Assembly (NCBI RefSeq): GCF_003479425.1
Contig: NZ_QUHC01000003.1
Span: forward strand, 186,001-250,000
Origin: Odoribacter sp. AF15-53
GTDB lineage: Bacteria; Bacteroidota; Bacteroidia; Bacteroidales; Marinifilaceae
Length of the DNA stretch: 64,000 nucleotides
Direction: 5' to 3'
Shown here piece by piece: positions 1 through 8,983 of this stretch. Under the pieces are notes generated by a model. It saw only the letters and a program-made list of their open reading frames with translations, searched no databases and was not told the origin of the DNA. The number at the start of each line of letters is the position of its first letter. The stretch's first letter is position 1. The position numbers and the translations under genes were made by a program.

Positions 1-1627
1 CTTCCCGCAAATTATTATCAAATACAAATTCTTTTAAAGAAGGAATCGCATCAACAATTTTAGGAATAGTCACCTGCGGTCTTGAAATAATATCGATCAA
101 TTTCAATTTTTGACGAATCGGTGAAGATTCCAGTTTTTCTAAAAGCGGATTAATCTCTTCAGGAGAAATACTAAAATTAGTAACAAAATCAATTAATCTA
201 TCTCTCTTTAAAATTTTATCTTCATACACCGCAAAGCGATTTTCTTTCACAAGTCCCAAAGAATACCCTAAAGGAGTTAATCGTGCATCCGCATCATCTT
301 GTCGTAATAAAATTCGATATTCTGCACGAGAAGTAAACATACGATAAGGTTCATCCACCCCCTTTGTTACTAAATCGTCTATCAAAACTCCAATATATGC
401 CTGATCGCGATTTAATACAAAATCTCTATTTTCATGAAGTGAAAGATGTGCATTTATACCGGCCATCAATCCTTGAGCAGCCGCTTCCTCATACCCGGTA
501 GTTCCGTTAATCTGTCCAGCAAAATAAAGCCCCTTGATCAATTTCGTTTCTAAAGAGGGATATAATTGTGTCGGTTGAAAAAAGTCATATTCGATAGCAT
601 AACCCGGTCGGAAAATTTTTACATTTTCAAAACCTTCTACTTCACGCAAAGCCCGCAACTGAATATCCCAAGGCAAAGAAGAGGAAAAACCATTCAAATA
701 ATATTCAGTAGTTCTCTCCCCTTCCGGTTCCAAGAAAAGATGATGACTATCCCGATCCGAAAATGTATCCAACTTAGTTTCTATACTTGGACAATAACGC
801 GGTCCAATACTTTTTATTGTACCGTTAAAAAGAGGACTATCATCAAAACCTTCTCTCAATATATCGTGAACGCATTTATTCGTGTAGGCAATATAACAAG
901 GTCTTTTCTCAAGTGAATTCGTATACGCGAAGCTCAGAAAAGAGAATTTATGGAAATCATTATCTCCATCCTGACGTGTTAATTTTGAAAAATCAATACT
1001 CCGCCCGTCAATACGAACCGGAGTACCCGTTTTCATCCGACCTACCGTAAAACCGTATTCTCTCAATTGCTCGGATAAACCGTAAGTGGCAGGTTCTGAA
1101 ATTCTCCCTCCGGGAAAACTTACCCGACCGATATGCATCAGACCATTTAAAAAAGTACCGTTAGTCAAAACAACCCGTTGTGCCGAAAAAGAGATTCCCA
1201 AACGAGTTTTCACCCCAACAACTTTATCTTTATCTAAAAGAAGTTCAAGAACATCATCCTGCCAAAGATCCAAATTATCGGTATGCTCTACCCTATCCCG
1301 CCATTCGGAAGAAAAAATCATCCGATCGCATTGAGCCCTGGGGCTCCACATAGCCGGCCCTTTAGAAAGGTTTAGCATCCGAAATTGAATCGTACTATGA
1401 TCCGTCACGATACCGGAACCCCCACCCAGTGCATCTATTTCTCTGACAATCTGTCCTTTAGCTATACCACCCATAGCAGGATTACAAGACATTTGTGCAA
1501 TCTTGTTCATATCCAAGGTGATAAGTAACGTCTTTGACCCCAAATTAGCGGCAGCGCAAGCCGCTTCACAACCCGCATGACCGGCTCCCACTACAATAAC
1601 ATCATATTCCGGCAGTAATTGTGACAT
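1..1627 (-). CDS. mnmG: MnmG (GidA), tRNA uridine-5-carboxymethylaminomethyl modification enzyme, 3' end outside window
   Basis: This is the FAD-dependent subunit that, with MnmE, installs the carboxymethylaminomethyl group on wobble uridine-34 of certain tRNAs. The translation opens with a Rossmann FAD-binding motif (VIVVGAGHAGCEAA) and continues with family-typical strings such as SCNPAMGGIAKGQIVREIDALGG, GRMKTGTPVRIDGRSIDFS and, near the cut end, FTSRAEYRILLRQDDAD. About 542 residues are present of a usual ~620; the C-terminus lies beyond position 1. The start is the ATG two bases after the ybeY stop, so it is probably the last visible gene of an RsbW-like / ybeY / mnmG operon. mnmG often sits near oriC in bacteria, which fits the candidate origin about 7 kb away. 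Confidence 0.96.
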   Translation of the reverse strand, partial: MSQLLPEYDVIVVGAGHAGCEAACAAANLGSKTLLITLDMNKIAQMSCNPAMGGIAKGQIVREIDALGGGSGIVTDHSTIQFRMLNLSKGPAMWSPRAQCDRMIFSSEWRDRVEHTDNLDLWQDDVLELLLDKDKVVGVKTRLGISFSAQRVVLTNGTFLNGLMHIGRVSFPGGRISEPATYGLSEQLREYGFTVGRMKTGTPVRIDGRSIDFSKLTRQDGDNDFHKFSFLSFAYTNSLEKRPCYIAYTNKCVHDILREGFDDSPLFNGTIKSIGPRYCPSIETKLDTFSDRDSHHLFLEPEGERTTEYYLNGFSSSLPWDIQLRALREVEGFENVKIFRPGYAIEYDFFQPTQLYPSLETKLIKGLYFAGQINGTTGYEEAAAQGLMAGINAHLSLHENRDFVLNRDQAYIGVLIDDLVTKGVDEPYRMFTSRAEYRILLRQDDADARLTPLGYSLGLVKENRFAVYEDKILKRDRLIDFVTNFSISPEEINPLLEKLESSPIRQKLKLIDIISRPQVTIPKIVDAIPSLKEFVFDNNLRE

Positions 1628-1629
1628 AA

Positions 1630-2058
1630 CTAGAGCGTTTTAAGCAATCCTAAGCAATAATTTTCATTCAAACGCATAACTCTCGCATCCTCGTCTGTTT
1701 TATCTTTATAACCTATTAAATGAAGCACCGAATGAACAATTACTCGATGTAATTCATCTTCATAAGTAGTATTAAATTCTAAAGCATTGGATTGAACTGT
1801 ATCAAGACTAATAAAAACATCACCGGACAAAATTTTGCCCTCCCTGTAATCAAAAGTAATTACATCGGTATAATAATCATGATTCAAATACTTCCTGTTT
1901 ACATCCAGTATATATTCATCATTACAAAAAATAAAAGAAATCGTGCCTAACCCAAATGAATAATCATCTGCAACAACTTGTAACCATTGTTTCACTCTTT
2001 CTTCATTAAAAAAATCAGGAATATCGCATTCCTCATTATAAAAAAGAAGTTCGCTCAT
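1630..2058 (-). CDS. ybeY: YbeY, endoribonuclease / rRNA maturation factor
   Basis: YbeY is a single-domain metal-dependent endoribonuclease needed for 16S rRNA 3'-end maturation and ribosome quality control. The 142-residue length is normal. The active-site signature is HSVLHLIGYKDK near residue 110. The first two metal-binding His residues are present, but the third ligand, His in E. coli (GYDH), is Asp here. As far as I recall this is a common Bacteroidetes variant rather than damage. The gene lies 6 bases after the RsbW-like gene and 2 bases before mnmG, so the three are probably cotranscribed. Confidence 0.93.
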   Translation of the reverse strand: MSELLFYNEECDIPDFFNEERVKQWLQVVADDYSFGLGTISFIFCNDEYILDVNRKYLNHDYYTDVITFDYREGKILSGDVFISLDTVQSNALEFNTTYEDELHRVIVHSVLHLIGYKDKTDEDARVMRLNENYCLGLLKTL

Positions 2059-2064
2059 TATATA

Positions 2065-2463
2065 TTATAAATTGAAAACCATGGTCACCTGTGATCCTCC
2101 GTCTTCAAAAATCAAATCGTCAGAAAGCGTTTTCATTAAATAAAGACCACGCCCCGCATCTTTTTCTATATTATCCGGTAACGTAGGATCCGGGATATAA
2201 GAATAATCAAAACCCTCTCCCTGGTCCTTTACAGTCACAAACAAGCGCTTTTCTTCTTCATAAACCGAAAACTTAACATGCTTTGAAGAATCCAACTTAT
2301 TTCCGTAAAGAATAGCATTATTAACGGCTTCAATAACACATAAACTAATCTTGCCGAACACATCCGGTTCAACATTGTAAACATCCGAGAAATAATCGAT
2401 AAAGTTCTCAACTTTAACGATATTACCAATTTCTGAGGCAATCGAAAACTCTAATTTGTCCAT
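2065..2463 (-). CDS. RsbW/SpoIIAB-like ATP-binding anti-sigma factor or serine kinase
   Basis: This is a 132-residue stand-alone GHKL ATPase domain of the anti-sigma regulatory factor type (HATPase_c_2). Visible motifs are the N-box (EAVNNAILYGNK, about residues 45-56), the G1 box (DQGEGFD) and the G2 box (GRGLYLMKTLSDDL). In Gram-positives such proteins bind a sigma factor or phosphorylate an anti-anti-sigma protein. In Bacteroidetes the partner is usually unknown, and no STAS-domain partner gene is adjacent. It heads the cluster with ybeY and mnmG after a 191-base gap downstream of the envC-like gene. The family call is firm; the target is not known. Confidence 0.85.
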   Translation of the reverse strand: MDKLEFSIASEIGNIVKVENFIDYFSDVYNVEPDVFGKISLCVIEAVNNAILYGNKLDSSKHVKFSVYEEEKRLFVTVKDQGEGFDYSYIPDPTLPDNIEKDAGRGLYLMKTLSDDLIFEDGGSQVTMVFNL

Positions 2464-2654
2464 CGCTTTTCAAATAATTTATATCGCACTTAGCAATCAT
2501 GACCAAGTCTTTTTACTTATAAATATACTTACTATTTTCGCAGCTATAAAAAGCAGTACTCCCACAATTTACCGTCTAGCGAATGTAAGTAAAATATTTT
2601 TAAATACCAACCACCAATAAAGTATATTATTAATCTTGTAAAAATATTCATAAT

Positions 2655-3845
2655 TTACCATGGCGTTAACCACAATTGTGGATTCAAATTGTCTTTATCC
2701 TTCCATACCTGAAAATTTAACGTACTATTATTACCACTACTTACAGCTAATCTACCAATTTTTTGTTTCACATTCACGGTGTCCCCCTTTTTAATAAAGA
2801 TTTCCACCAAATTCGAATACACTGTCAGATAATTACCATGCCGCACAATTACAACGTTATTATCCCCTGGAATAAACATTATTTCCGTCACCACACCTTT
2901 AAACACCGCTCTAACATCGGCATTACGAGATGTAGTAATGGTAATTCCCGCATTATCTAACTTAACCTGTTTAAAAACCGGATGTACATTTACCCCGAAT
3001 TTCTCCGAAACAAATCCCTGTTCCACAGGCCAAGGTAGCTTCCCTTTATTTTTAGCGAAATCATCGGAAATAAGTTTCTCTTCTGGTGTTAATTTATACG
3101 TAGAATTTTTACTTCCAGATTTTTTAGTCTGAGCAGCAATAAGTTTCTCTAATTCTTTTTTAAACCGTTCCCTGTTCTTTATTTCAATATTCAACTTACG
3201 AAGAAGTTCTTTTTCCTTTTTCTTTAAATCCGATATAGATTTATTTGCCTCGTTCTGCTCCTTGATCAACTGATTATTCTGGGACGTTATCTTAGACTGG
3301 GTGGCACTCTTTTGAGCCATCAACTTATTCAATTGATTATTAATGACAGTCAATGAATCATTAGTTTGCTCTATCAACTGAATTTGACGTTTGGAGTAAT
3401 CCTGAACCTGTTCAAAATATTTATAACGGGCGTAAGCCTCGGCAAAACTAGAAGAAGAAAATATATAAATCAATTTATCCGACTCGTTTCTTTTTTTCCA
3501 AGTCTCGTAAACCATTTTAGAATAAAAATCCAACATACGTTGTTTATCCGACTCCAATCCTGATTTTATCACTTCATTTTCATTAATCTGACTCTCAATA
3601 TACCTCACTTCATTCGTGAGAGATTCGATCATCTCTTTTCCCTTAACAATTTTTTGATTAATGATCGTGACTTTTTGTACGGTAGCCGATCTGTCATTAC
3701 GGGCATTCTCTAGCAATTTATTCAAATAGGCAATTTCTTTCTCTGTCTTTTCATTCTTCTTTTTTATCGCATCAATCGATTGCGAATAAGAACATGCAAA
3801 AGAAAACAAGAAAATAAATACCAATATGTTGCGAAAAACACCCAT
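2655..3845 (-). CDS. EnvC-like murein hydrolase activator (coiled coil plus degenerate LytM/M23 domain)
   Basis: EnvC-family proteins switch on N-acetylmuramyl-L-alanine amidases during cell separation. The chosen start (MGVFRNILVFIFLFSF) gives a clean signal peptide, 396 residues and a 1-base gap after the upstream stop; a longer reading would overlap the DUF4292 gene. After the signal come about 230 residues of Lys/Glu/Gln-rich coiled coil, then a LytM domain from about residue 270. The catalytic positions are lost: the motif usually read as HGxYxTxYxHL is HGNYLTVYSNL, and the final His-containing strand reads LNFQVW. That fits an activator rather than an active endopeptidase. It forms an apparent operon with the DUF4292 lipoprotein, TPR protein and dut. 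Confidence 0.9.
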   Translation of the reverse strand: MGVFRNILVFIFLFSFACSYSQSIDAIKKKNEKTEKEIAYLNKLLENARNDRSATVQKVTIINQKIVKGKEMIESLTNEVRYIESQINENEVIKSGLESDKQRMLDFYSKMVYETWKKRNESDKLIYIFSSSSFAEAYARYKYFEQVQDYSKRQIQLIEQTNDSLTVINNQLNKLMAQKSATQSKITSQNNQLIKEQNEANKSISDLKKKEKELLRKLNIEIKNRERFKKELEKLIAAQTKKSGSKNSTYKLTPEEKLISDDFAKNKGKLPWPVEQGFVSEKFGVNVHPVFKQVKLDNAGITITTSRNADVRAVFKGVVTEIMFIPGDNNVVIVRHGNYLTVYSNLVEIFIKKGDTVNVKQKIGRLAVSSGNNSTLNFQVWKDKDNLNPQLWLTPW

Positions 3846-3846
3846 G

Positions 3847-4701
3847 CTAATACATTCTTTTATATTTACTCGATATCTTGAAATTAGATGAAACTTCCAC
3901 GTCAAATTCTAAACGATCGAAATTCAACTCCACTTCCCAATTAACCGTATCCGAAAAAGCTTTAAATACTATTTTTCCCGGAAATAGATGACCGTCAAAA
4001 TCTTTTATTTTCTTGTATTGCACGCTCATTCCTACATTTTCTTCCAAATCTTCAATAGACACGGCATTTGGACGGAAACAATCCGGATTGATATGTATCT
4101 TTTGCAATACTAGAGAAAATTCTTTATTCTTTTTCCGTTTCTTATATAACTTCCTTAATTTTCTCCCTAAGGCTTTCTCCTCTAAAGTATACAAAACATA
4201 GTCACTATCTGTCTTGTCTAACTTATAGCGTCTACCTCTATCTACTTCCGTGGTACATGATTCAAAATCAAAGAACTGATTCGTAAGAATCCTTTGAAAA
4301 CAATCAAAAGTTAGTCCTACATCAAAACGCTCTGCGAAATAACTATAATCCGAAATAAAATATTTCTTTTCCCTTGGACTTACAAATTTCACGCTATCGG
4401 GAGTCAATAACAACCTAGCCACATCCACTCCCAAAGGACCACTAACAGAAACCCAAATAAAACTATCTCGTTGTATTCTTAAAATAGCCTTCAAGTCATG
4501 GGAAGTTTTGTTATCCTTCAATGTTAAATCAACTTTCTTAGCGTATATTGTATTATATTCCAATTCATTGGAATTTATATTCTTGAATAATTTTCCTTCT
4601 GTTATATTCGGTAAATCCCTGTGATTTTCAACCACATGCTTCACAGACTTACACGACACCAAAGACAACAAAACCAATAAAACTACAAAACTACTTCTCA
4701 T
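3847..4701 (-). CDS. DUF4292 lipoprotein
   Basis: A 284-residue lipoprotein with signal peptide MRSSFVVLLVLLSLVSC; the Cys in LVSC is the lipidation site. The body is mainly beta-rich with a basic insert (about residues 160-190), as in DUF4292, a Bacteroidetes family I recall as often lying between a TPR protein and an EnvC-like protein, as it does here. Family members have a LolA/LolB-like fold by my recollection, which would suggest lipid or lipoprotein handling at the outer membrane; this is inference. The start overlaps the TPR gene by 11 bases and the stop is 1 base from the envC-like start, which implies tight translational coupling. Confidence 0.82.
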   Translation of the reverse strand: MRSSFVVLLVLLSLVSCKSVKHVVENHRDLPNITEGKLFKNINSNELEYNTIYAKKVDLTLKDNKTSHDLKAILRIQRDSFIWVSVSGPLGVDVARLLLTPDSVKFVSPREKKYFISDYSYFAERFDVGLTFDCFQRILTNQFFDFESCTTEVDRGRRYKLDKTDSDYVLYTLEEKALGRKLRKLYKKRKKNKEFSLVLQKIHINPDCFRPNAVSIEDLEENVGMSVQYKKIKDFDGHLFPGKIVFKAFSDTVNWEVELNFDRLEFDVEVSSNFKISSKYKRMY

Positions 4702-6427
4702 GATCTACCGATAAACCATTCTCTATCTTATTCTTTAAATCACCACAATCTTCATCACCCAACTCCAATGCTTTCTGCCACATTTTAACAGCTTCTTCCT
4801 TCTCACCATTCATATACAAAATATCGCCATAATGCTCGTATAAAACACCACTCGGATTCTTATCATTCTCTATCGCCGAACGAATATAAAATTTGGCCAG
4901 AGAATAATTCTTACGTTTAAATAATACCCAAGCGTAAGTATCCAGAAATGTCGAGTTATTCGGATCAGCACTAATCGCTATTGAAATCATTTTTTCAGCT
5001 TTATCCAAATGCTCGTCACGTAAAGAAAGATAATAACTATAATTATTCAACGTCATTATATCACCCGGATTTATCAATAAAGTGCTATCAAACATAGCGA
5101 AAGCCTCTTTTACATTCCCCTGTTTATAATAAGCCTCTCCCAAATAAGCAAATAACTGAGCTTTAATAGGTGAATTATCCGGAGCTAAAGCAAGTCCCTG
5201 TTTAAGATAATCCATTGCCTTAGTGTAATCGTTACGTATCAACAAAGGCAAACTGATCATGACATACGGCAACGGTTCGTTAGGAAAATAATTCAAACAT
5301 TCCAACCCGCCATTATACATAGCAGCCGTGTCCTCCAACTGGTTATACATCATTAACAACTCTTCCCAAACCAGATAATTGTTCTTCTCTTTTGAAATAA
5401 GAAATTCCAATTCACCCCTACATTCTTCCAATCTATTCGTCCGTTTCAGAAAATCGGCATTCAAAGTTCTGACAGCTATATCATCGTGATATTTATCCAA
5501 TAAAAGCTGAAGATAAGAGTAAATATGATCCAGTGAAAGATTCAATTCATTCTGGTTAACCAACAATTTCAACAAATATTGAACTTTCAACCCATTGTCT
5601 ACCTTGTCATTCAATAAAGCTGAATGAATATATTTCTCGGTATTGAGCGTATCATTCTTCGTTCGATAATAATCAGCTAAATAAAGTTGAACAAAACCAT
5701 TATTCGGATCTTGTTTTACAATCTTATTCAACAATTGAAGTCCCTTTTTCTCTTGATCATGTGATAAATACAATTCAGCCAATAAACCTAAATAATCCGT
5801 CTTTTCCGGGTATTTTTTCACGAGTTTCATAATCTCGGCCGAAGCATTCTTCACATTATCCAGTTTAGAATATAATTTAGCTTTCTCTATAATAACAGGT
5901 TCACTCACTCCAAACTGCTTCTCATAACGATTCAACACGTCTATCGCTTTCTCCCACTTCTCAACTGAAGAATACAAATCAGTTTCAATGATATAGAAAT
6001 CTTCCCTGTCAGGATGCAACTTAATCAGATTGTCATATATTTTACAGGCCTCTTCAACCATTGATTTTTTCTGTAAAATATTAGCCAATAATAAATTATA
6101 CCATATATTCATCGGTTCCAATTCCACCGCTTCCCGCATGAGTTGTAAAGGAAGATTATAATCATTACCAAGTGCTAGAATACTGGATAACTCGTAACGT
6201 ACCGCCGCACTCTGGTTGTAAATCTTCATACATTGGTCAAAGTAAGCGATAGCCGACTTCAAATCCCCCAATATTTTACAACGAACACCTTCCATGAAAG
6301 CATAATCGAATTGTACTTTAGCTTCTCCTTCCAAAGTAGATACTACTGCTTTCTTCTTATCAGCAAAGACCTCAACGGTACATAAAAGCAATAAAATAAT
6401 AAATAATGATCGACCTAGTTTAGTCAT
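4691..6427 (-). CDS. Exported tetratricopeptide repeat protein
   Basis: A 578-residue protein built almost entirely of helical TPR units. Clear repeats include AIAYFDQCMKIYNQSAAVRYELSSIL, AYYKQGNVKEAFAMFDSTLLINPG and AVKMWQKALELGD. The chosen start, MTKLGRSLFIILLLLCTVEVFADKK, gives a signal peptide ending near AD; upstream codons in the same frame would run into the dut gene. The protein is probably periplasmic or attached to the outer membrane. TPR proteins are scaffolds, and no enzymatic motif is visible. It lies 10 bases after dut and overlaps the DUF4292 gene by 11 bases, so it belongs to the dut / TPR / DUF4292 / envC-like operon. Confidence 0.85.
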   Translation of the reverse strand: MTKLGRSLFIILLLLCTVEVFADKKKAVVSTLEGEAKVQFDYAFMEGVRCKILGDLKSAIAYFDQCMKIYNQSAAVRYELSSILALGNDYNLPLQLMREAVELEPMNIWYNLLLANILQKKSMVEEACKIYDNLIKLHPDREDFYIIETDLYSSVEKWEKAIDVLNRYEKQFGVSEPVIIEKAKLYSKLDNVKNASAEIMKLVKKYPEKTDYLGLLAELYLSHDQEKKGLQLLNKIVKQDPNNGFVQLYLADYYRTKNDTLNTEKYIHSALLNDKVDNGLKVQYLLKLLVNQNELNLSLDHIYSYLQLLLDKYHDDIAVRTLNADFLKRTNRLEECRGELEFLISKEKNNYLVWEELLMMYNQLEDTAAMYNGGLECLNYFPNEPLPYVMISLPLLIRNDYTKAMDYLKQGLALAPDNSPIKAQLFAYLGEAYYKQGNVKEAFAMFDSTLLINPGDIMTLNNYSYYLSLRDEHLDKAEKMISIAISADPNNSTFLDTYAWVLFKRKNYSLAKFYIRSAIENDKNPSGVLYEHYGDILYMNGEKEEAVKMWQKALELGDEDCGDLKNKIENGLSVDHEK

Positions 6428-6437
6428 TATAAACGAT

Positions 6438-6872
6438 TTATTGTTTACCCGTGTGACCGAAACCTCCTCCCCCTCTTTCAGTTTCATTCAACGTTTCAAC
6501 CTCTATTAATTCCGCTTGTTCCACTTTATTTATCACCATTTGGCATATTCTATCCCCGTCATTGATCTGGGTTACTTCATGAGATAAATTCACCAGAATC
6601 ACCCCGATCTCTCCCCTATAATCTGCATCAATCGTTCCCGGAGTATTCAGTAAAGTAATACCCTCGTTTAAAGCCAAACCACTTCTCGGACGCATCTGGG
6701 CCTCGTAACCATCAGGCAGTTCTATAAATAACCCTGTCGGAACAAGTTTTCTTTCCAACGATTTCAACATGATAGGTTCATCAATATTTGCCCGTATATC
6801 CATACCAGCAGACGATTTTGTCTTATATTCCGGAAGCGCATGCTTCGACTTGTTCACGATTTTAATCTTCAT
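6438..6872 (-). CDS. dut: dUTP diphosphatase (dUTPase)
   Basis: Hydrolyses dUTP to dUMP and pyrophosphate, keeping uracil out of DNA and supplying the dTMP precursor. It is a 144-residue trimeric-type dUTPase with all five motifs in order: [15 protein letters not shown], the long central [22 protein letters not shown], and the Gly-rich C-terminal arm [10 protein letters not shown], which closes over the active site. Length and order are normal. It begins the apparent operon running to the EnvC-like gene and is separated from the flippase gene by 64 bases. Confidence 0.96.
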   Translation of the reverse strand: MKIKIVNKSKHALPEYKTKSSAGMDIRANIDEPIMLKSLERKLVPTGLFIELPDGYEAQMRPRSGLALNEGITLLNTPGTIDADYRGEIGVILVNLSHEVTQINDGDRICQMVINKVEQAELIEVETLNETERGGGGFGHTGKQ

Positions 6873-6936
6873 TTTTACTCTAAATTTGTGTGTTAATCAC
6901 GCCATTACCTGCGTTTCATAAATTGCGCTAAGATAG

Positions 6937-8418
6937 CTATTTTTTATGAATTAACCCGTACATGAAACCTTTTGTCAATAAAAAACTCATCTCTCTTCTC
7001 ACAAAAATATACACGAAGAGTACAAATAACGGTAAACGTGCTAAACAAGTTACCAAATTGTTATCAAATTTTATGTATCGACCGACAAAATAGAATAATA
7101 AACAAATCACAAAATAGAAAATGATCTTCGGTATATCGTAATTGATCTTATAAAAATGTCTTCCGAGGATAAATGATATAATTGTCATCACCAAAAAACA
7201 AGCGAATACTGAATAAGCGGAAGCCATGAAACCGATCTTCGGCAAGAATATGACATTTCCCGCAATCGTGATCACGCAGCCGATAATAGCCATATAAGCC
7301 CCGTATATCGTTTTATCCGTCAATTTATACCACAAGGATAAAGAATAATAAATTCCCTGGAACAAATTAGCCATAAGCACCCAAGGTAATATAACTAATC
7401 CGCTAAAGAATTCTTTATCCAGAAAATATTTCAACAGGTCCAGAAAATACATCACCCCTAGAAAAATCATTAATCCAAACCCAGTAAAATAAAGTAAAAC
7501 ATCCTCATATACTTTCTTTGAATCATTATTTTTGGCATAATTGAAAAAGAATGGTTCAAAAGCAAAACGAAAACCTTGCGTAAAAATATACATGATTAAA
7601 GCCAACTTATAACTAGCTCCATAAATACCAGTAATTGCCAAAGATGCTTCTCCTTCTCCCAATATTTTAGGCATCAATATTTTATCTCCTTGCAAATTTA
7701 TAATACCAGCGACACTCACAATCAATATCGGATAAGAATAGTTCAGGATTTCTTTCAACAAAGAGAATGAGAAAATAAATTTAAACCTAAAGATATAGGG
7801 TAATAACATTAAAAACGTAAAAGTAGAAGCTATTAAATAGGAAACAAATATATAAACAACTCCCCCGTCAACCTGGTAAAAAGGAACTGAAATTCCTCTC
7901 TTTTCCAAAAAAGGACAGAGTAAATAGAAAAATAGATTCAGTCCTACATTAATCAATATATTCACAAACTTAATTACTCCAAAACGAAGTGCTTTACCCT
8001 CCATTCTCAATAAAGCGAATGGCAAAGTACTAATCACGTCTATAAAGATCGTTACAATCAATAAAACGAAGTAAATCGGGTGGTTTCCTATTTCAAGAAA
8101 ATTGACTATTTGAGGAAGAAAAGAAAAAGAGAGTATTAAAAATATTGTAGACGTAAAAAGTAACGAACTAAGTAAGGTAGAAAAAACTTTATCTTTATTC
8201 TCTTTAGTTGCAAAGCGGAAGAACCCCGTTTCTGTTCCATAAGTCAACAATACAACTAATAAAGCAACATATCCCATTAAATTAGTAGATATCCCATTAT
8301 CAACAGGTGAAAGTACCCTAGTATATAGTGGCACTAGCAACCAATTAATAAATCGTCCAAGTATCGTTGAAAAACCATAAATCACGGTTTCTCCCATAAG
8401 TTTCTTCAAAGGATTCAT
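6937..8418 (-). CDS. Lipopolysaccharide/polysaccharide flippase (Wzx-like, MOP superfamily)
   Basis: A 493-residue polytopic membrane protein with about 12-14 hydrophobic helices. The opening MNPLKKLMGETVIYGFSTILGRFINWLLVPLYTRVL is typical of oligosaccharide flippases that move undecaprenyl-linked sugar units across the inner membrane. No glycosyltransferase neighbours are present, so the transported glycan cannot be named. The gene is the last minus-strand gene before the candidate origin. A Bacteroides-type -7 element (TACTTTTG read on the minus strand, 8454-8461) lies 36 bases upstream of the start, without an obvious -33 partner. Confidence 0.86.
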   Translation of the reverse strand: MNPLKKLMGETVIYGFSTILGRFINWLLVPLYTRVLSPVDNGISTNLMGYVALLVVLLTYGTETGFFRFATKENKDKVFSTLLSSLLFTSTIFLILSFSFLPQIVNFLEIGNHPIYFVLLIVTIFIDVISTLPFALLRMEGKALRFGVIKFVNILINVGLNLFFYLLCPFLEKRGISVPFYQVDGGVVYIFVSYLIASTFTFLMLLPYIFRFKFIFSFSLLKEILNYSYPILIVSVAGIINLQGDKILMPKILGEGEASLAITGIYGASYKLALIMYIFTQGFRFAFEPFFFNYAKNNDSKKVYEDVLLYFTGFGLMIFLGVMYFLDLLKYFLDKEFFSGLVILPWVLMANLFQGIYYSLSLWYKLTDKTIYGAYMAIIGCVITIAGNVIFLPKIGFMASAYSVFACFLVMTIISFILGRHFYKINYDIPKIIFYFVICLLFYFVGRYIKFDNNLVTCLARLPLFVLFVYIFVRREMSFLLTKGFMYGLIHKK

Positions 8419-8605
8419 ATATGCTCTCTTTTTATTACATGTGATTTATCTGACAAAAGTAACAAGTTCCAAACAACAATATCATATATATATTATCTTT
8501 TATTTTTTTAAAAAGAAATATGAGTATAATGATAGGCTGTGAGTTCTTGGTATAAAAATAATAGGATTCGTTTGTTTTAATCGTTATTCTATATAAAGAG
8601 AGGGG

Positions 8606-8667
8606 TTATTCACAAGTTATAAAGTTATTAATTATTGATAATGAGATTCTTTTTTTAGTTATCCACA
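8606..8667 (+). promoter_or_regulatory. Pair of DnaA boxes
   Basis: TTATTCACA (8606-8614) and TTATCCACA (8659-8667) both match the bacterial DnaA-box consensus TTATNCACA exactly, in the same orientation and with starts 53 bases apart. A third site with one mismatch, TAATTCACA, is at 8846-8854 on the same strand. Isolated boxes occur by chance, but two perfect ones in a gene-free AT-rich gap at a skew switch are meaningful. Confidence 0.6.
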
Positions 8668-8669
8668 AT

Positions 8670-8886
8670 TGTTAGTAAAATGGACTTTGAAAAAGTATCC
8701 TGTGAAATTCATGAGAATTGATGTTAGTATTTTGTAGAAATGAATTGGAATAATTTGAACAACTATTCTTGCATTTTTTAATTCAATTATTACTTGAATT
8801 TGAAATTGAGAAATCAAAATAAAGTTATTCTTTTTAGTTCTTTTTTAATTCACAATGATTACACGAGATACTAACAGTTACTAACA
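8670..8886. repeat. TGTTAGTA motif, two forward and two reverse copies
   Basis: TGTTAGTA occurs at 8670-8677 and 8722-8729, and its complement TACTAACA at 8869-8876 and 8879-8886. The two reverse copies are exactly 10 bases apart (one helical turn). The outermost copies extend to a perfect 13-base inverted repeat (8666-8678 and 8878-8890). The first copy overlaps the end of the second DnaA box region. The function is unknown; a protein-binding site set in the origin is possible. Confidence 0.55.
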
Positions 8887-8916
8887 ATTGAAAATGGAGA
8901 ATTGATAATTGAAAAT
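8886..8916 (-). repeat. Heptameric ATTTTCA-type spacer repeat
   Basis: Read on the minus strand this is ATTTTCA, ATTATCA, ATTCTCC, ATTTTCA, then ATTG: four 7-base units. The same phase and the same end (ATTTTCAATTG) recur in other gaps at 29673-29704 and 49073-49104. Confidence 0.6.
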
Positions 8917-8931
8917 TATTTGGGTATGGAT

Positions 8932-8961
8932 AAAAAAAATAGGGAACTTTTGTTCCCTATT
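8932..8961 (-). terminator. Rho-independent terminator of the argR-panC-panD-rfaE2 side
   Basis: A perfect 10 bp stem (AATAGGGAAC with GTTCCCTATT) encloses a 4-base loop. On the minus strand it is followed at once by a run of eight T. It lies 22 bases past the stop of the rfaE2-like gene and separates it from the candidate origin. Confidence 0.9.
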
Positions 8962-8983
8962 TATCTATTATATAAGGTTTTCC

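Larger units (their letters stand above)
8419..8983. other. Candidate chromosomal replication origin (oriC), AT-rich gap of 565 bases
   Basis: No gene fits this gap. It holds two perfect DnaA boxes of the form TTATNCACA in the same orientation (8606-8614, 8659-8667) and a one-mismatch copy (TAATTCACA, 8846-8854). An A/T run at about 8485-8520 could serve as an unwinding element. It also holds four copies of TGTTAGTA arranged two forward and two reverse. Strand composition changes here: to the left the plus strand is C-rich (6481-6540 has 4 G and 16 C). To the right it is G-rich even inside minus-strand genes (16261-16320 has 18 G and 8 C). mnmG lies about 7 kb away. The origin call is inference from these signals together. 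Confidence 0.6.

Noticed and set aside
2655..3845. Active M23 endopeptidase
   Set aside because: The catalytic His positions of the LytM domain are replaced, so an activator role is called instead.
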